NCBI RefSeq assembly: GCF_030227225.1
Contig: NZ_JASPHQ010000006.1
Location: forward strand, 42,429-106,428
Origin: Corynebacterium rhinophilum
GTDB lineage: Bacteria; Actinomycetota; Actinomycetes; Mycobacteriales; Mycobacteriaceae
Reading direction: 5' to 3'
Length of the DNA stretch: 64,000 nucleotides
Position numbers and translations under genes: made by a program
The notes under the pieces: model-generated
Told to the model about the DNA's origin: nothing
The model's database searches: none
Seen by the model: only the letters and a program-made list of their open reading frames with translations
Shown: positions 48,949 to 58,257 of the stretch, piece after piece
Layout of the letters: every line of letters starts with the position of its first letter
How positions within the stretch are numbered: position 1 is the first letter of the stretch

Positions 48949-48963
48949 CTACGAAGTAATCCC

Positions 48964-50547
48964 TTATTTCCGCTTTTTGCCTCGGCGTTCGCGCACGCGC
49001 ACGGCGATGCGGATGGGCGTGCCGTGGAAACCAAAGCGCTCGCGGAACTTGCGCTCAAGGTAGCGCCGGTAGGATGCGTCGAGGAACCCAGTGGTAAATA
49101 GAACAATCGTCGGTGGCTGGGTTGATGCCTGTGTAGCAAAGAGCACGCGCGGCAAACGATTATTCTTCATCGGCGGCGGGTTGGCCGCAATCGCCTCACG
49201 CATCCAGTTGTTGAGCTGACCGGTAGACACGCGCTGATCCCAGCTTTCTAGGGCCTCAATCATGGCCGGCTCCAGCTTTTGCAAGGCGCGACCGGTCTCA
49301 GCAGAAATGTTAACGCGGGTTACCCACGGTAAGTGTCGCAGCTGCTCGTCAATCTCACGATCGAGGTAATAGCGGCGGTCCTCATCCATCAGGTCCCACT
49401 TATTAAACGCGATGACCAAGGCTTTGCCGGATTCCAGCACCATATTGAGCACGCGCTGGTCCTGCTCGGAAATCTCCTCGGAGGCATCGATAAGCATGAT
49501 GCATACCTCGGCAGCATCGATTACGCCACGGGTGCGCAAGGACGCATAATACTCGTGGCCCTGCGCGTTCTTGACCTTCTTGCGCAGGCCCGCGGTATCA
49601 ATAAACTTCCACAACTGCTCATCCAGCTGCACCAGCGAGTCCACGGGGTCTACCGTGGTGCCGGCGACATTATCTACCACCGAGCGCTCCTCGCTGGTGA
49701 GTTTATTGAGCAGCGAGGACTTGCCCACATTCGGCCTGCCGACGAGCGCGACGCGGCGAGGTCCCGACGTAATCGAGGTCTCGCGCGGTTCTTCGGGGAA
49801 GCTGAGCAGGATCTCATCCAGCACGTCCGCGCCACCGCGCCCGTGCTGTGCAGAAACCGGCCACGGATCCCCGAGGCCCAAGGCGTAAAACTGCGCCATA
49901 TCCGCATACTGGTTATCGGAATCGAATTTATTCGATACCACGATCACCGGCACCGGGGACTTTTGCAGTCGGCGCGCCATGACCTCATCGGTTTCGGTAA
50001 TGCCCACCTTGGTGTCTACCACCATCACGATGACATCGGCGGTATCCATCGCCATTTCTGCCTGTCGGGCGATATCGGCGTGCATGCCTTTGACGTTGGG
50101 ATCCCAGCCGCCGGTATCCTGCACGATAAAGCGCTGTCCATTCCAGTCCGCCACGTAGGAGACGCGGTCACGGGTCACGCCAGGGTGATCTTCTACGACG
50201 GCCTCGCGGCGGCCGAGGAAGCGATTAACCAGCGAAGACTTGCCCACATTCGGCCGCCCCACAATAGCGACGGTGCACAGGGCTTCTTCAGTGGCATCGG
50301 CAAATCCGAGCGATTGCGAGAGCTGCTCCCACTCGTCCTCACTGAGAGGCTGCTCTAGGTCTTCCTCATCCCCGTAATCGGCCTCGCCGAACTCTGACTC
50401 ATCAAAGTCGTAATCAAATTCTTCAGCATCGAAATCGTCCGTAGCCCAACCCGGCGAGGTCTCTACCGTTTCCTCGTCGAACTTACCCGCAGGGTAATGG
50501 AACTGCGTGACTTCTTCCTCTGGGGACTCAAAATCTTTATTGCTCAT
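48964..50547 (-). CDS. der: ribosome biogenesis GTPase Der (EngA)
   Basis: Der has two tandem GTPase domains and a KH-like C-terminal domain and is needed for maturation of the 50S subunit. The 527 residues include G1 motifs [16 protein letters not shown] and [17 protein letters not shown]3 DTGGWDP and DTAGLRKK, and G4 NKFD and NKWD. An acidic N-terminal extension of about 85 residues (Asp/Glu-rich, Phe/Tyr-containing) precedes the first domain, as in many actinobacteria. It overlaps cmk by 4 bases and is the last gene of the - strand operon. Confidence 0.95.
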   Translation of the reverse strand: MSNKDFESPEEEVTQFHYPAGKFDEETVETSPGWATDDFDAEEFDYDFDESEFGEADYGDEEDLEQPLSEDEWEQLSQSLGFADATEEALCTVAIVGRPNVGKSSLVNRFLGRREAVVEDHPGVTRDRVSYVADWNGQRFIVQDTGGWDPNVKGMHADIARQAEMAMDTADVIVMVVDTKVGITETDEVMARRLQKSPVPVIVVSNKFDSDNQYADMAQFYALGLGDPWPVSAQHGRGGADVLDEILLSFPEEPRETSITSGPRRVALVGRPNVGKSSLLNKLTSEERSVVDNVAGTTVDPVDSLVQLDEQLWKFIDTAGLRKKVKNAQGHEYYASLRTRGVIDAAEVCIMLIDASEEISEQDQRVLNMVLESGKALVIAFNKWDLMDEDRRYYLDREIDEQLRHLPWVTRVNISAETGRALQKLEPAMIEALESWDQRVSTGQLNNWMREAIAANPPPMKNNRLPRVLFATQASTQPPTIVLFTTGFLDASYRRYLERKFRERFGFHGTPIRIAVRVRERRGKKRK

Positions 50548-51236
50548 GAGCGGGACTCCTTAACCACGTTGATTAGAGCCTGCACGACGTCCTCCGGGCT
50601 CATGTCAGAGGTATCGACGATAGTGGCATCGTCGGCTGGGCGAAGCGGCGAGGTTGCGCGGGAAGAATCCGCGGCATCGCGGCGCTGCACATCCGCCAGT
50701 ACAGATTCAAAATCGGAGGCAATGCCGGCCTTTTCGTTTTGATCGTGTCGGCGCTGCGCACGGACTTCTGCAGAAGCCGTCATAAAGGCCTTGGCTGGGG
50801 CATCGGCCAACACGACGGTGCCGATATCGCGGCCCTCTACGATGGCGCGGTGGGCGCGCTGCGCCAGCGTGCGCTGCAATGACACCAAGTTCTCCCGCAC
50901 CTCCGGGATGGCAGATACTGCGGAGACGTTCTGGGTGACCTCATCTTCCCGGATGACGCGGGAGACATCGGCGCCATCGAAAAGCACCTGCGTGGAATCT
51001 GGATCATCGGAAACCTCCAAAGGGAGGTTAGCCGTCGCGGAAATCACCGCTTCCTTGTCCGCAGGATCCACGCCTTGGCGCAATACCGCCAAGGTTGCCA
51101 CGCGGTACATGGCGCCGGTATCGATGTATTTTGCATCCAATTGCTTGGCTAGGGCCCGGCATGTCGTGGACTTTCCCGTTCCGGAGGGGCCATCGACCGC
51201 AAGAATCAGGCCTTCATCAGGCATATTCGAAATCAT
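50544..51236 (-). CDS. cmk: cytidylate kinase
   Basis: Cmk phosphorylates CMP and dCMP. The 230 residues show the P-loop [17 protein letters not shown], the substrate motif [29 protein letters not shown] and the LID arginines in [19 protein letters not shown]. The ATG at 51236 overlaps the rluB stop (TAATG); MPDEG four codons further in is an alternative start. In the synteny of mycobacteria it lies between the pseudouridine synthase and der, as here. Confidence 0.95.
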   Translation of the reverse strand: MISNMPDEGLILAVDGPSGTGKSTTCRALAKQLDAKYIDTGAMYRVATLAVLRQGVDPADKEAVISATANLPLEVSDDPDSTQVLFDGADVSRVIREDEVTQNVSAVSAIPEVRENLVSLQRTLAQRAHRAIVEGRDIGTVVLADAPAKAFMTASAEVRAQRRHDQNEKAGIASDFESVLADVQRRDAADSSRATSPLRPADDATIVDTSDMSPEDVVQALINVVKESRS

Positions 51237-52147
51237 TACATTCCCACCGCCTTGTACAAGCTCGTCAACTCGTTGGAATTTAGCGCGCGCAGTCCACCGG
51301 GCTTCATATCGCCCAATTGGACCGTGTGCAGCTTGGTGCGCACCAAGCGCTGCACGGGATAGCCGGCTTCCTTCAGCAAGCGGCGCACGATGTGCTTGCG
51401 GCCTTCGTGCAGCTCTACTCGGACCAGAGAGAACCCCTGGTTTTTGTCCACTACCTGCACGAAATCGGCCTTCGCTAGGCCATCTTCTAGCTCGATGCCC
51501 TCTTTGAGTTGGCGCACAAGCTTATTATCGGCCTCACCCAATACCGTGGCCAAGTAGGTTTTCTTCACCTCATACTTGGGGTGCATCAGGCGGTTGGCCA
51601 ATTCCCCATCGTTGGTGAGGATGAGCAGGCCTTCCGTATCCGCATCCAAGCGGCCTACGTGGAATAGGCGCTGGCCCGAGGCAACCTTTTCAGACACCAC
51701 GTCACCCACGCAGGGGCGGCCGAGGTCATCTGACATCGTTGACTGCATTCCGCGGGGTTTATTGAGGATGAAATATTCTTGGTCTTCGTTGACGTTGACG
51801 CGAACACCGTCGACGCGGATGACGTCCACGGCGGGATTGACCTTAACGCCCTGCTTGAGAATGACATTGCCATTTACTTCGACACGGCCGGCATCAATGA
51901 GGATCTCCGCGTGGCGGCGCGATGCGACGCCCGCCTTGGCCAAGACCTTCTGCAGGCGCTCGCCCTTGGGCTTATCGTCATCGACCAGCCAGTCAGCGCC
52001 CAAATCGCGCGCCACCGATTCTGCAGTGGCCTTCTGCTTTTTCTTGGAAACGTGTTGATTACGAGCCGGCTTGGCATTAGAGACAACGATATCGCTGTCT
52101 CGCTGCTTCTTATCCGGTGTGCCGTCACGGCGAGCGGGAGGAGTCAC
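51236..52147 (-). CDS. rluB: 23S rRNA pseudouridine synthase RluB/RsuA family
   Basis: This 303-residue enzyme has a variable basic N-terminal tail of about 60 residues, an S4 RNA-binding domain (ERLQKVLAKAGVASRRHAEILI), and a catalytic domain with the active Asp in VGRLDADTEGLLILTNDGELANRLMHP. It makes a pseudouridine in 23S rRNA. The GTG at 52147 is used; the tail is poorly conserved, so a later start is possible. It overlaps cmk and lies 55 bases after scpB. Confidence 0.92.
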   Translation of the reverse strand: MTPPARRDGTPDKKQRDSDIVVSNAKPARNQHVSKKKQKATAESVARDLGADWLVDDDKPKGERLQKVLAKAGVASRRHAEILIDAGRVEVNGNVILKQGVKVNPAVDVIRVDGVRVNVNEDQEYFILNKPRGMQSTMSDDLGRPCVGDVVSEKVASGQRLFHVGRLDADTEGLLILTNDGELANRLMHPKYEVKKTYLATVLGEADNKLVRQLKEGIELEDGLAKADFVQVVDKNQGFSLVRVELHEGRKHIVRRLLKEAGYPVQRLVRTKLHTVQLGDMKPGGLRALNSNELTSLYKAVGM

Positions 52148-52202
52148 TTAAGTGTCCTTTTCTCTCGAAGATATGAAATTACCTGCGTGAGTCTACCCCA
52201 CC

Positions 52203-52757
52203 TCAGTACTCTTCGTCGATTGTATCGACATCTGGGAGAAGCGGCGCCAAATCAGGAAGGCGTTCCAACGAGTCTATGCCTAAGAGTTCGAGGAAAAGTT
52301 CCGTGGTTTCATACCGGTGCGACGCCCCTTCGAACTCGTCCTGCGGGAGCTCGCGGATGAGCCCTCGCAGGTTAAGGGTGCGCATTACGCCGTCCACGTT
52401 GACACCGCGGACCGCAGAGACCTGCTGGCGTGTGACCGGTTGGCGATAGGCCACGACGGCGAGGGTTTCCAAGGCCGCGCGCGAGAGCTTCGTTTGCGCC
52501 CCATCCAATAAGAACTCCTCCACCGCGCTGGCGTTTTCCTGGGGGGTATAAAACCGCCAACCCTCAGGGGTCTCGCGCAGCTCAATTCCAGAGCCGCGGT
52601 TGTCGAATTCGCGTTGAATGGTCCGCAGGCAGTCACTAATGACCGCCGGTTCCACGTTAAGCGCCCGCGCCAAGGACTCTACGGATGCCGGCGAATCAAG
52701 CACCAGCAAGATCGACTCGAGCCGGGACCGCAATTGCGAAATGAGCGGAAGATCCAT
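52203..52757 (-). CDS. scpB: segregation and condensation protein ScpB
   Basis: ScpB is the winged-helix partner of ScpA in the SMC condensin complex. The 184 residues show two winged helices, with SRAALETLAVVAYRQPVTRQQVSAVRGVNVDGVMRTLNLRGLI as the core block and YETTELFLELLGIDSLERLPDL at the end. The start MDLPLISQ at 52757 follows scpA by 37 bases. A longer frame to 52817 would overlap scpA and looks unlike the family. Confidence 0.93.
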   Translation of the reverse strand: MDLPLISQLRSRLESILLVLDSPASVESLARALNVEPAVISDCLRTIQREFDNRGSGIELRETPEGWRFYTPQENASAVEEFLLDGAQTKLSRAALETLAVVAYRQPVTRQQVSAVRGVNVDGVMRTLNLRGLIRELPQDEFEGASHRYETTELFLELLGIDSLERLPDLAPLLPDVDTIDEEY

Positions 52758-52794
52758 GCCCCTTAGATTACAACCAGCGACCGCGGTGCTAGTA

Positions 52795-53592
52795 CTAGTC
52801 CCAATTTGCTGCTGCAACGACTGCGGGATCTACGTCCAAGCCGGTCCAGGAAAGGTCCAGCTGGCCCAGCGCTTCCTCCTGCTGGGCATCGACCGCCTTG
52901 GCCTTAAATAGTTCCAAAAGCGCCAAGAACCTGCCGACGATATGCATGGTTGTGGTGCAATCCCGGGTAAGCGAGGGAAAACTTGTCCACTGCCCTGCGC
53001 CCATGAGTTTAAGCGTTTCGAGGATCTTTCCAGCCTGCTCAGGCACGGAGACGGCAACGCCATGAATATGGCCCGTTGCCACTTCTTCCGGCGGCTTGGG
53101 GCGAAAGACACCCGCCGCCATTTCCGCAAAGCTCGCTGGAGTATGCCCCAACATCACGGGAGGTAAAAGCTCCGCAAATTGCTCCTCGATGCTGACCGCG
53201 CGCGGATAACTGCGCTGCGCCTCTCGCTGCCAGCGGGCAAATTGGTCCGCCGCCTGTTTATAGGCCTTGTACTGCAAAAGCCGAGCAAAGAGCAGGTCAC
53301 GCGACTCCAGCAGCTCCAGGTCCTCTAGGTCATCGACTTCGCCCCGCGGCAATAGCCGTGCGGCTTTCAAGTCCAACAGCGTTGCCGCCACGACCAAGAA
53401 ATCAGTCGTCTCATCCAAATCCGCGTTCTCGCCCAATTGGCGGGTGTAGCCCACAAATTCATCGGTCACCTCAGACAAGGCCACATCCGTGATATCCATC
53501 TTCTTGGCCTGTATGAGCTGCAAAAGCAGATCAAATGGCCCCTCGAAATTCCGCAGGGCAATGCGGAATCCCGTAATCTCTGGTTGCGTCAC
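52795..53592 (-). CDS. scpA: segregation and condensation protein ScpA
   Basis: ScpA is the kleisin that links the SMC heads. The 265 residues begin with FRIALRNFEGPFDLLLQLIQAKKMDITDVALSEVT, the standard N-terminal block, followed by LVVAATLLDLKAARLLP. The C-terminal winged helix follows later. GTG start. It sits 6 bases after the ParA-like gene. The parA-scpA-scpB order is standard in actinobacteria. Confidence 0.93.
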   Translation of the reverse strand: MTQPEITGFRIALRNFEGPFDLLLQLIQAKKMDITDVALSEVTDEFVGYTRQLGENADLDETTDFLVVAATLLDLKAARLLPRGEVDDLEDLELLESRDLLFARLLQYKAYKQAADQFARWQREAQRSYPRAVSIEEQFAELLPPVMLGHTPASFAEMAAGVFRPKPPEEVATGHIHGVAVSVPEQAGKILETLKLMGAGQWTSFPSLTRDCTTTMHIVGRFLALLELFKAKAVDAQQEEALGQLDLSWTGLDVDPAVVAAANWD

Positions 53593-53598
53593 GGTAGC

Positions 53599-54477
53599 TT
53601 AGACGGTCGAGCGCTCGATGACTTCCTTCGCCAGATCGCGGTATTGCTGCGCGGCCTGCGAATTAGGTGCCCACGAAGTGATGGGCTCGCCCGCCACGGA
53701 GGTTTCTGGGAAGCGCACGGTACGGGTAATGACGGTATCGAATACTTGGTCCCCAAAGTATTCCACCACGCGGGACATCACTTCGCGGGCATGCTTGGTG
53801 CGCCGATCAAACATGGTGACCAGAATGCCCATGACTTCCAGATCGAAGTTGATGCGGTCAGAGACCTTTTCCACCGTATCCGTGAGCAAGGCAAGCCCGC
53901 GCAGCGAGAAGAACTCGCATTCCATGGGGATGATGACGCCCTGGGAACAGGCCAAGGCGTTGACCGTAAGCAGCCCCAAGGAAGGCTGGCAGTCAATAAT
54001 GATGAAGTCATAGTCGCGGCGCACCGGACGCAGGGCTCGCGCCAAGGTATGCTCGCGGCCTACTTCATTGACCATCTGGATCTCTGCTGCGGAAAGGTCA
54101 ATATTGGCCGGAACGAGGTCCATGCCGGACACGCTGGTGTGGTGAATGGCGGAGTGGATAGAGGTATGGCTATCCAACATCACGTCATAAATCGAGTCCT
54201 CGATGTCGTCATGGTTTAATCCCAGCCCGGCGGAAAGGGCGCCCTGCGGGTCCAAATCAACCAGTAGGACCTTGCGTCCATACTCTGCGAGGCAGGCCCC
54301 CATATTGATGGTTGACGTGGTCTTGCCCACGCCGCCCTTTTGATTACACATCGAGATGATGGTGGCGGGCCCATGTTTTTCCAAGGGGGCGGGTTCCGGC
54401 AGCTCGCGGACAGGGCGGCCAGTTAGCCCCGTCTCTACATCAGAGGCTGAAAAGAGACCCTCTTCGCTCACAGTCAA
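53599..54477 (-). CDS. pldP: ParA-like ATPase, PldP type
   Basis: This 292-residue deviant Walker ATPase has the P-loop CNQKGGVGKTTSTINMGACLA, Walker B LLVDLDPQGALSAGLG, and IIIDCQPSLGLLTVNALA. No parB or parS follows, and scpA-scpB lie immediately downstream. The same location in C. glutamicum encodes PldP, an orphan ParA-like protein found at division sites, so it is not the chromosome-partition ParA next to oriC. A TATAAT box with a palindrome over the likely start site lies 66-71 bases upstream. Confidence 0.9.
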   Translation of the reverse strand: MTVSEEGLFSASDVETGLTGRPVRELPEPAPLEKHGPATIISMCNQKGGVGKTTSTINMGACLAEYGRKVLLVDLDPQGALSAGLGLNHDDIEDSIYDVMLDSHTSIHSAIHHTSVSGMDLVPANIDLSAAEIQMVNEVGREHTLARALRPVRRDYDFIIIDCQPSLGLLTVNALACSQGVIIPMECEFFSLRGLALLTDTVEKVSDRINFDLEVMGILVTMFDRRTKHAREVMSRVVEYFGDQVFDTVITRTVRFPETSVAGEPITSWAPNSQAAQQYRDLAKEVIERSTV

Positions 54478-54492
54478 ACCTTCTTCCTTGAC

Positions 54493-54548
54493 GCCAAGTC
54501 ATGGACCATGACATTTGGCATAGGGTTGCTTACAACGTTGTAATTATA
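54493..54548 (-). promoter_or_regulatory. promoter and palindromic operator of the pldP-scpAB-der operon
   Basis: On the - strand TATAAT (54548-54543) is directly followed by TTACAACGTTGTAA (54543-54530), a perfect 14-base palindrome covering the expected transcription start. Closer to the gene, GTCATGGACCATGAC forms the core of an imperfect 27-base palindrome (54493-54519). A repressor dimer bound at the first would block initiation. The regulator is unknown. Confidence 0.6.
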
Positions 54549-54635
54549 GCGTACCCGCTCCCCTTTATGACTACCGAGACTTTGCAAATATCAAGTCTCT
54601 AACTTTGACTTAAGTACCTGCCGGACGAGTGGAAG

Positions 54636-55526
54636 CTACGCCCGAGGATGCGCGGTCCTCCACACCTCCCGCAAGGAATCAGCAGTGACGTGCGTATAGA
54701 TCTGCGTCGTAGTTACTGAGGAATGCCCTAAAAGCTCCTGCACGGTGCGCACATCGGCACCGCCTTCGAGAAGGTGCGTGGCAAAAGAATGGCGCAGCGT
54801 GTGCGGGGAAATAGATTTATCCAACTGGCTGCGCTGCGCGGCCGTCTTAATGATGGACCACGCGCTTTGCCGCGATAGCGCCCCACCGCGGGTATTCAAA
54901 AACAGCGCGGCGGTCTTCCCCTTTCCCAGCACGGGCCGGGCGCGCACTAGGTAGGCGTCGATGGCCTGCCTGGCGTGCGAGCCAAGGGGTACAAGCCGCT
55001 CCTTATTGCCTTTGCCATGCAGCATTAAGACGTCATCGGCAGTAGCTACGTCATCGACGTTGAGCGAGATTACCTCAGAGATGCGCGCCCCAGTGCCATA
55101 GAGCACTTCTAGAAGCGCTCTATCGCGGAGGTCAACCGGTGTTTCCGTAGGCGTCGATTCGATAAGCCGAGTCACCTCATCCACGCTCAAGGTCTCGGGC
55201 AAGTGTTGCCCCGTGGAAGGCGGGCTCACCTCGGCCGCAACATCGCTATCAACTTCGCCCTCCGCAACGGCGAATTTATGCAACCCGCGCGCAACGATGA
55301 GGGCACGGTTGGCAGAAGATACCGCCATATTTTCACGCAGATCCTTTAAATAGGCCTCCACCATAGGTCGAGTTACCTGCCGTAGGTCCTGGACCCCATT
55401 TACTGCCAGCCAATCCACATACCTGCGAATATCCCGCCGGTAATTGCTCAGGGTATTTGCTGAAACGCCGCGTTCGACGGCGAGGTGATTCAACCAGGTC
55501 TGAGCGATGTCCTCTGCAGCAGTCAC
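54636..55526 (-). CDS. xerD: tyrosine recombinase XerD
   Basis: XerD resolves chromosome dimers at dif together with XerC. The 296 residues comprise an N-terminal SAM-like DNA-binding domain ([22 protein letters not shown]) and a catalytic domain with Arg in YGTGARISE, the HxLRH box [15 protein letters not shown], and GH...Tyr in [15 protein letters not shown]. The GTG at 55526 is chosen: it overlaps the NUDIX stop as GTGA, and the upstream extension is not xerD-like. It sits between the NUDIX gene and pldP, as in the related genomes. Confidence 0.94.
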   Translation of the reverse strand: MTAAEDIAQTWLNHLAVERGVSANTLSNYRRDIRRYVDWLAVNGVQDLRQVTRPMVEAYLKDLRENMAVSSANRALIVARGLHKFAVAEGEVDSDVAAEVSPPSTGQHLPETLSVDEVTRLIESTPTETPVDLRDRALLEVLYGTGARISEVISLNVDDVATADDVLMLHGKGNKERLVPLGSHARQAIDAYLVRARPVLGKGKTAALFLNTRGGALSRQSAWSIIKTAAQRSQLDKSISPHTLRHSFATHLLEGGADVRTVQELLGHSSVTTTQIYTHVTADSLREVWRTAHPRA

Positions 55527-56161
55527 TGCTTTTTCAGATCCGGTCCGTTGCGTCGAGCAGCCATATGGGTTGGGCGCAAATCGAACGGCGCATCCACCGA
55601 ACGCGTCGGCTTTCCACCAATGACCGTGGCATATGCAGATAAAATACCCGCGCACGCAACGGAATTAACTATCTCACCGCCCAGCACCTTGTCAACCGCC
55701 TTATCTAAATCAACCCAGGCAAAATCCATATCGGCTTCTTCATCGCCGGTATCGTGCAGCGCCGGTACCTCGCTAAGGTCGCGAGCAAGGAAAATCCGCA
55801 CGGCTTCCTCACAAAACCCCGGTGAGGTCACCATATCCGTGAGAACTTCCCAATCCTTCGCGGCAAGGCCCGCTTCCTCCTGCAGCTCGCGCTGCGCGCC
55901 GGAAAGCTCGTCCTCGCCCTTCACATCGAGCAGTCCTGCGGGCAGCTCCCACAGCCGCTTGCCGACGCTATGCCGGTACTGATGCACCATCGCGATGCGC
56001 CGATCCTCATCTAGGGCGACCACCGCGACGGCGCCCAAGTGCTCGATGATCTCCCTATCCGCGGTGTTCCCTCCCGGCATGGACAAGGTATCGCGGCGTA
56101 CGGCCACGATAGGGGCATCGAAAATTAACTCTGAATCCAAGACCTGAAAATCGTGGACCAC
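55523..56161 (-). CDS. NUDIX hydrolase, ADP-ribose pyrophosphatase type
   Basis: This 212-residue protein carries the NUDIX box [24 protein letters not shown], with the REL-x-EE core intact, and is closest in size and position to Rv1700, an ADP-ribose pyrophosphatase. AGGAG lies 8 bases before the GTG start. The upstream gene steB ends only 2 bases before it. In related genomes pyrG lies in this slot, so the two genes have become direct neighbours. Confidence 0.9.
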   Translation of the reverse strand: MVHDFQVLDSELIFDAPIVAVRRDTLSMPGGNTADREIIEHLGAVAVVALDEDRRIAMVHQYRHSVGKRLWELPAGLLDVKGEDELSGAQRELQEEAGLAAKDWEVLTDMVTSPGFCEEAVRIFLARDLSEVPALHDTGDEEADMDFAWVDLDKAVDKVLGGEIVNSVACAGILSAYATVIGGKPTRSVDAPFDLRPTHMAARRNGPDLKKQ

Positions 56162-56163
56162 TG

Positions 56164-57072
56164 TTATTTCTCCTCTTCAGGTAGGGCGGAATCCGCGCTT
56201 TCTGCTGAACCGTAGTCTCCCCTGCCCCCATTAAGCTGTTCTTCGGCAGCGGAAATGACGGCAATGCGCTCTACCGCACGCTCAATACCATCTACGGTAG
56301 AAAGATCCACGTCTTTGGTGCGCAACTGCTCCACTATCTTATCATCTTGGGTCTGCTTGCTCCGTGCGCTAAGCACCACGCTGCCATTGACCTCATCCAA
56401 AGCGGTGGCTAACTCAGCCAAGGTGTCCGAATAGTATCCGCGCACCCCACTGCCGGAAACAATGATGATGGACTGGGCGGGAAGGATGGTCCCGTCCTTA
56501 TAATCAATAAAATCCTCATCGCGCAGGGCACGCAGCAGCTCAGATCGTTCCTTTACGCTTGCGATTGGCTCCGTGCTTTCTGGATCCATGGATAAGGCAG
56601 CCCCCAAAACCTCGCCGCCGTAGCTTCCCACGGTTTTATCGAGTCCCTTAAGATCTGCCTTTTTCGGGGCCTTATCTTTAAGGATTTTTACGATATCGTC
56701 TTTGCTTTCCCCCCGCAGGAAGTCTTTACTTAGCTTGATTTCTCCTGCAGCGGTGGCCCCGGAGGCTTCTAAGAGTTTCGTGATTTCAGAAAGTTCATTG
56801 CTATTTGCATCATCGGTGGAAATAACCAGCACTGGCCGCTGCGATAATGTACCGGAGACCAAATCTGGGGCTACATCACTGACGATGTCATCACTCGCCT
56901 CGTTTTGATTCTGCAAGATCTTATTTTCTTGCACCACCTTGCGGTGTTCTGCACGGATCGGGTCATCGTCGGCCACGCTGGTGGTCAGGTTGGGCGCGAT
57001 CACCAAGGCACCAAGGGCCACTCCAACCGCCGCCCCAAGTCCGAGGCCTGTAATTAGTTGCGCTTTCGCCAT
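56164..57072 (-). CDS. steB: SteB (MctB/Rv1698-like) membrane protein
   Basis: This 302-residue protein has one N-terminal transmembrane helix (about 5-25) and a large extracytoplasmic domain with a coiled-coil-like start (ADDDPIRAEHRKVVQENKIL). The homologue Rv1698 was named MctB for copper tolerance. The corynebacterial gene next to steA was named SteB and acts with SteA in cell separation through the RipC-FtsEX pathway. The ATG at 57072 starts MAKAQLITGLG; a GTG at 57105 is an alternative that would overlap steA. The copper role is uncertain here. Confidence 0.85.
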   Translation of the reverse strand: MAKAQLITGLGLGAAVGVALGALVIAPNLTTSVADDDPIRAEHRKVVQENKILQNQNEASDDIVSDVAPDLVSGTLSQRPVLVISTDDANSNELSEITKLLEASGATAAGEIKLSKDFLRGESKDDIVKILKDKAPKKADLKGLDKTVGSYGGEVLGAALSMDPESTEPIASVKERSELLRALRDEDFIDYKDGTILPAQSIIIVSGSGVRGYYSDTLAELATALDEVNGSVVLSARSKQTQDDKIVEQLRTKDVDLSTVDGIERAVERIAVISAAEEQLNGGRGDYGSAESADSALPEEEK

Positions 57073-57086
57073 ATTTTTACCCCCGC

Positions 57087-58238
57087 TTAGAATAGGCTCG
57101 ACCACGTCTGGCTTAAATTACTCAAGAAATCCTGGCTCCCGCCAAAGCCCACGATCAAGATGATCGCTGCAATCGCCACCAAAATGCTCAAAAGGGCCCA
57201 TAGCCAACCAAGGTGCGAGGACGGAGCGGAATACAGGTTGATTACTGCCTCAGCATCGACCACCTTGGTTCCGGCCTTCAGCCGAGACAGTACAGCAGAC
57301 GGAGCCACGCGGTTGGCAAAAACATCATCGAGCTCAAAACCACCACCTGCCTGCACGATCAGGCCCGCACCGTGGTAATCCGCAAAGAGCAGCGCTAAAT
57401 CCGTGGCCGATTCCGAAGCCGCCGGAAACGTCATGGCTCCGATGCCCAATTCTTGGATGCGGTCAATGCTCTCCACGCTGCCTTCTGGATCCGCGGGCAC
57501 CACAATGCGCGCACCGCAACGCAGCGACTCATCGCTTACCTTGGCAGGATCACCAATGATAAAGTCAGGCTTATATCCCTGCTCCAGCAAAGAATCCGCG
57601 GCTTCATCAACCGCAATGAGCAGCGGCTCATACTCCCGAATGAAATTCCGCAATTCTTTTAGCTGGGAGCGGTGGTCTTCGGTAGGAGATAAAACGATGA
57701 CCTTCCGGCCAGCAATCTCGGCACCGGATGCGGGGACCCCGAGGCCATCGATAAGCAAGGGGCCCTCAGCGTTAATGAAGTCGATGGAGCTCGCGAAATA
57801 GGACTCCATGTGATCAATGAGTGCGCTTTGTGCCGCCTTGAAGTTCTTGTCTGCGCGCTCCCTGGAAACCTTCTGCCCCGTCCCGATTACTTTATCCGCG
57901 ACGTAGACCTTTCCATCGTCCCCAATATGTGCCTTCTTGCCATCCTTAAACTCGGAGATAAATTCCTCGCCGAGGCCTTCGAGGAGGTCAATGTCGGCAT
58001 CGAGAAGCATGTGCGGACCGCAATTAGGAATGGAGCCAGTAGAAAACCTGGCGACGTTGACCACCGCGGAGGGCTGTAATTCCACAAGCGTTTGTGCCTC
58101 GGGGCGAGAAATATTCGCCGCATCAATAACGGCGATGTCACCTGCAGAAAACTTCTTAAGACCTTTCGCTCCCGGGGTGCAATCGCGCAATGCAGCATGC
58201 TCACCAGGATGATCGGGGGTACGGGAAAACAGAGCCAT
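57087..58238 (-). CDS. steA: SteA, cytokinetic ring/cell separation protein
   Basis: This 383-residue protein matches the SteA family (Cg1603/Rv1697), formerly related to thiamin pyrophosphokinase-like folds. Family blocks include FSAGDIAVIDAANISRPEAQTLVELQPSAVVNV, SIPNCGPHMLLDADIDLLEG and DFIIGDPAKVSDESLRCGA. It ends with one C-terminal transmembrane helix (about 350-372). With SteB it promotes peptidoglycan hydrolysis at the septum. The start is ambiguous: ATG at 58238 (MALFSRT) or ATG at 58247 (MEPMALF). AAGGA lies between the two ideal distances. Confidence 0.88.
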   Translation of the reverse strand: MALFSRTPDHPGEHAALRDCTPGAKGLKKFSAGDIAVIDAANISRPEAQTLVELQPSAVVNVARFSTGSIPNCGPHMLLDADIDLLEGLGEEFISEFKDGKKAHIGDDGKVYVADKVIGTGQKVSRERADKNFKAAQSALIDHMESYFASSIDFINAEGPLLIDGLGVPASGAEIAGRKVIVLSPTEDHRSQLKELRNFIREYEPLLIAVDEAADSLLEQGYKPDFIIGDPAKVSDESLRCGARIVVPADPEGSVESIDRIQELGIGAMTFPAASESATDLALLFADYHGAGLIVQAGGGFELDDVFANRVAPSAVLSRLKAGTKVVDAEAVINLYSAPSSHLGWLWALLSILVAIAAIILIVGFGGSQDFLSNLSQTWSSLF

Positions 58239-58257
58239 GGGCTCCATTGTTCCTTGC

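Noticed and set aside
54576..54599. GAGACTT/AAGTCTC hairpin after xerD as terminator
   Set aside because: Arms are only 7 bases, and no T-tract follows on the xerD strand.
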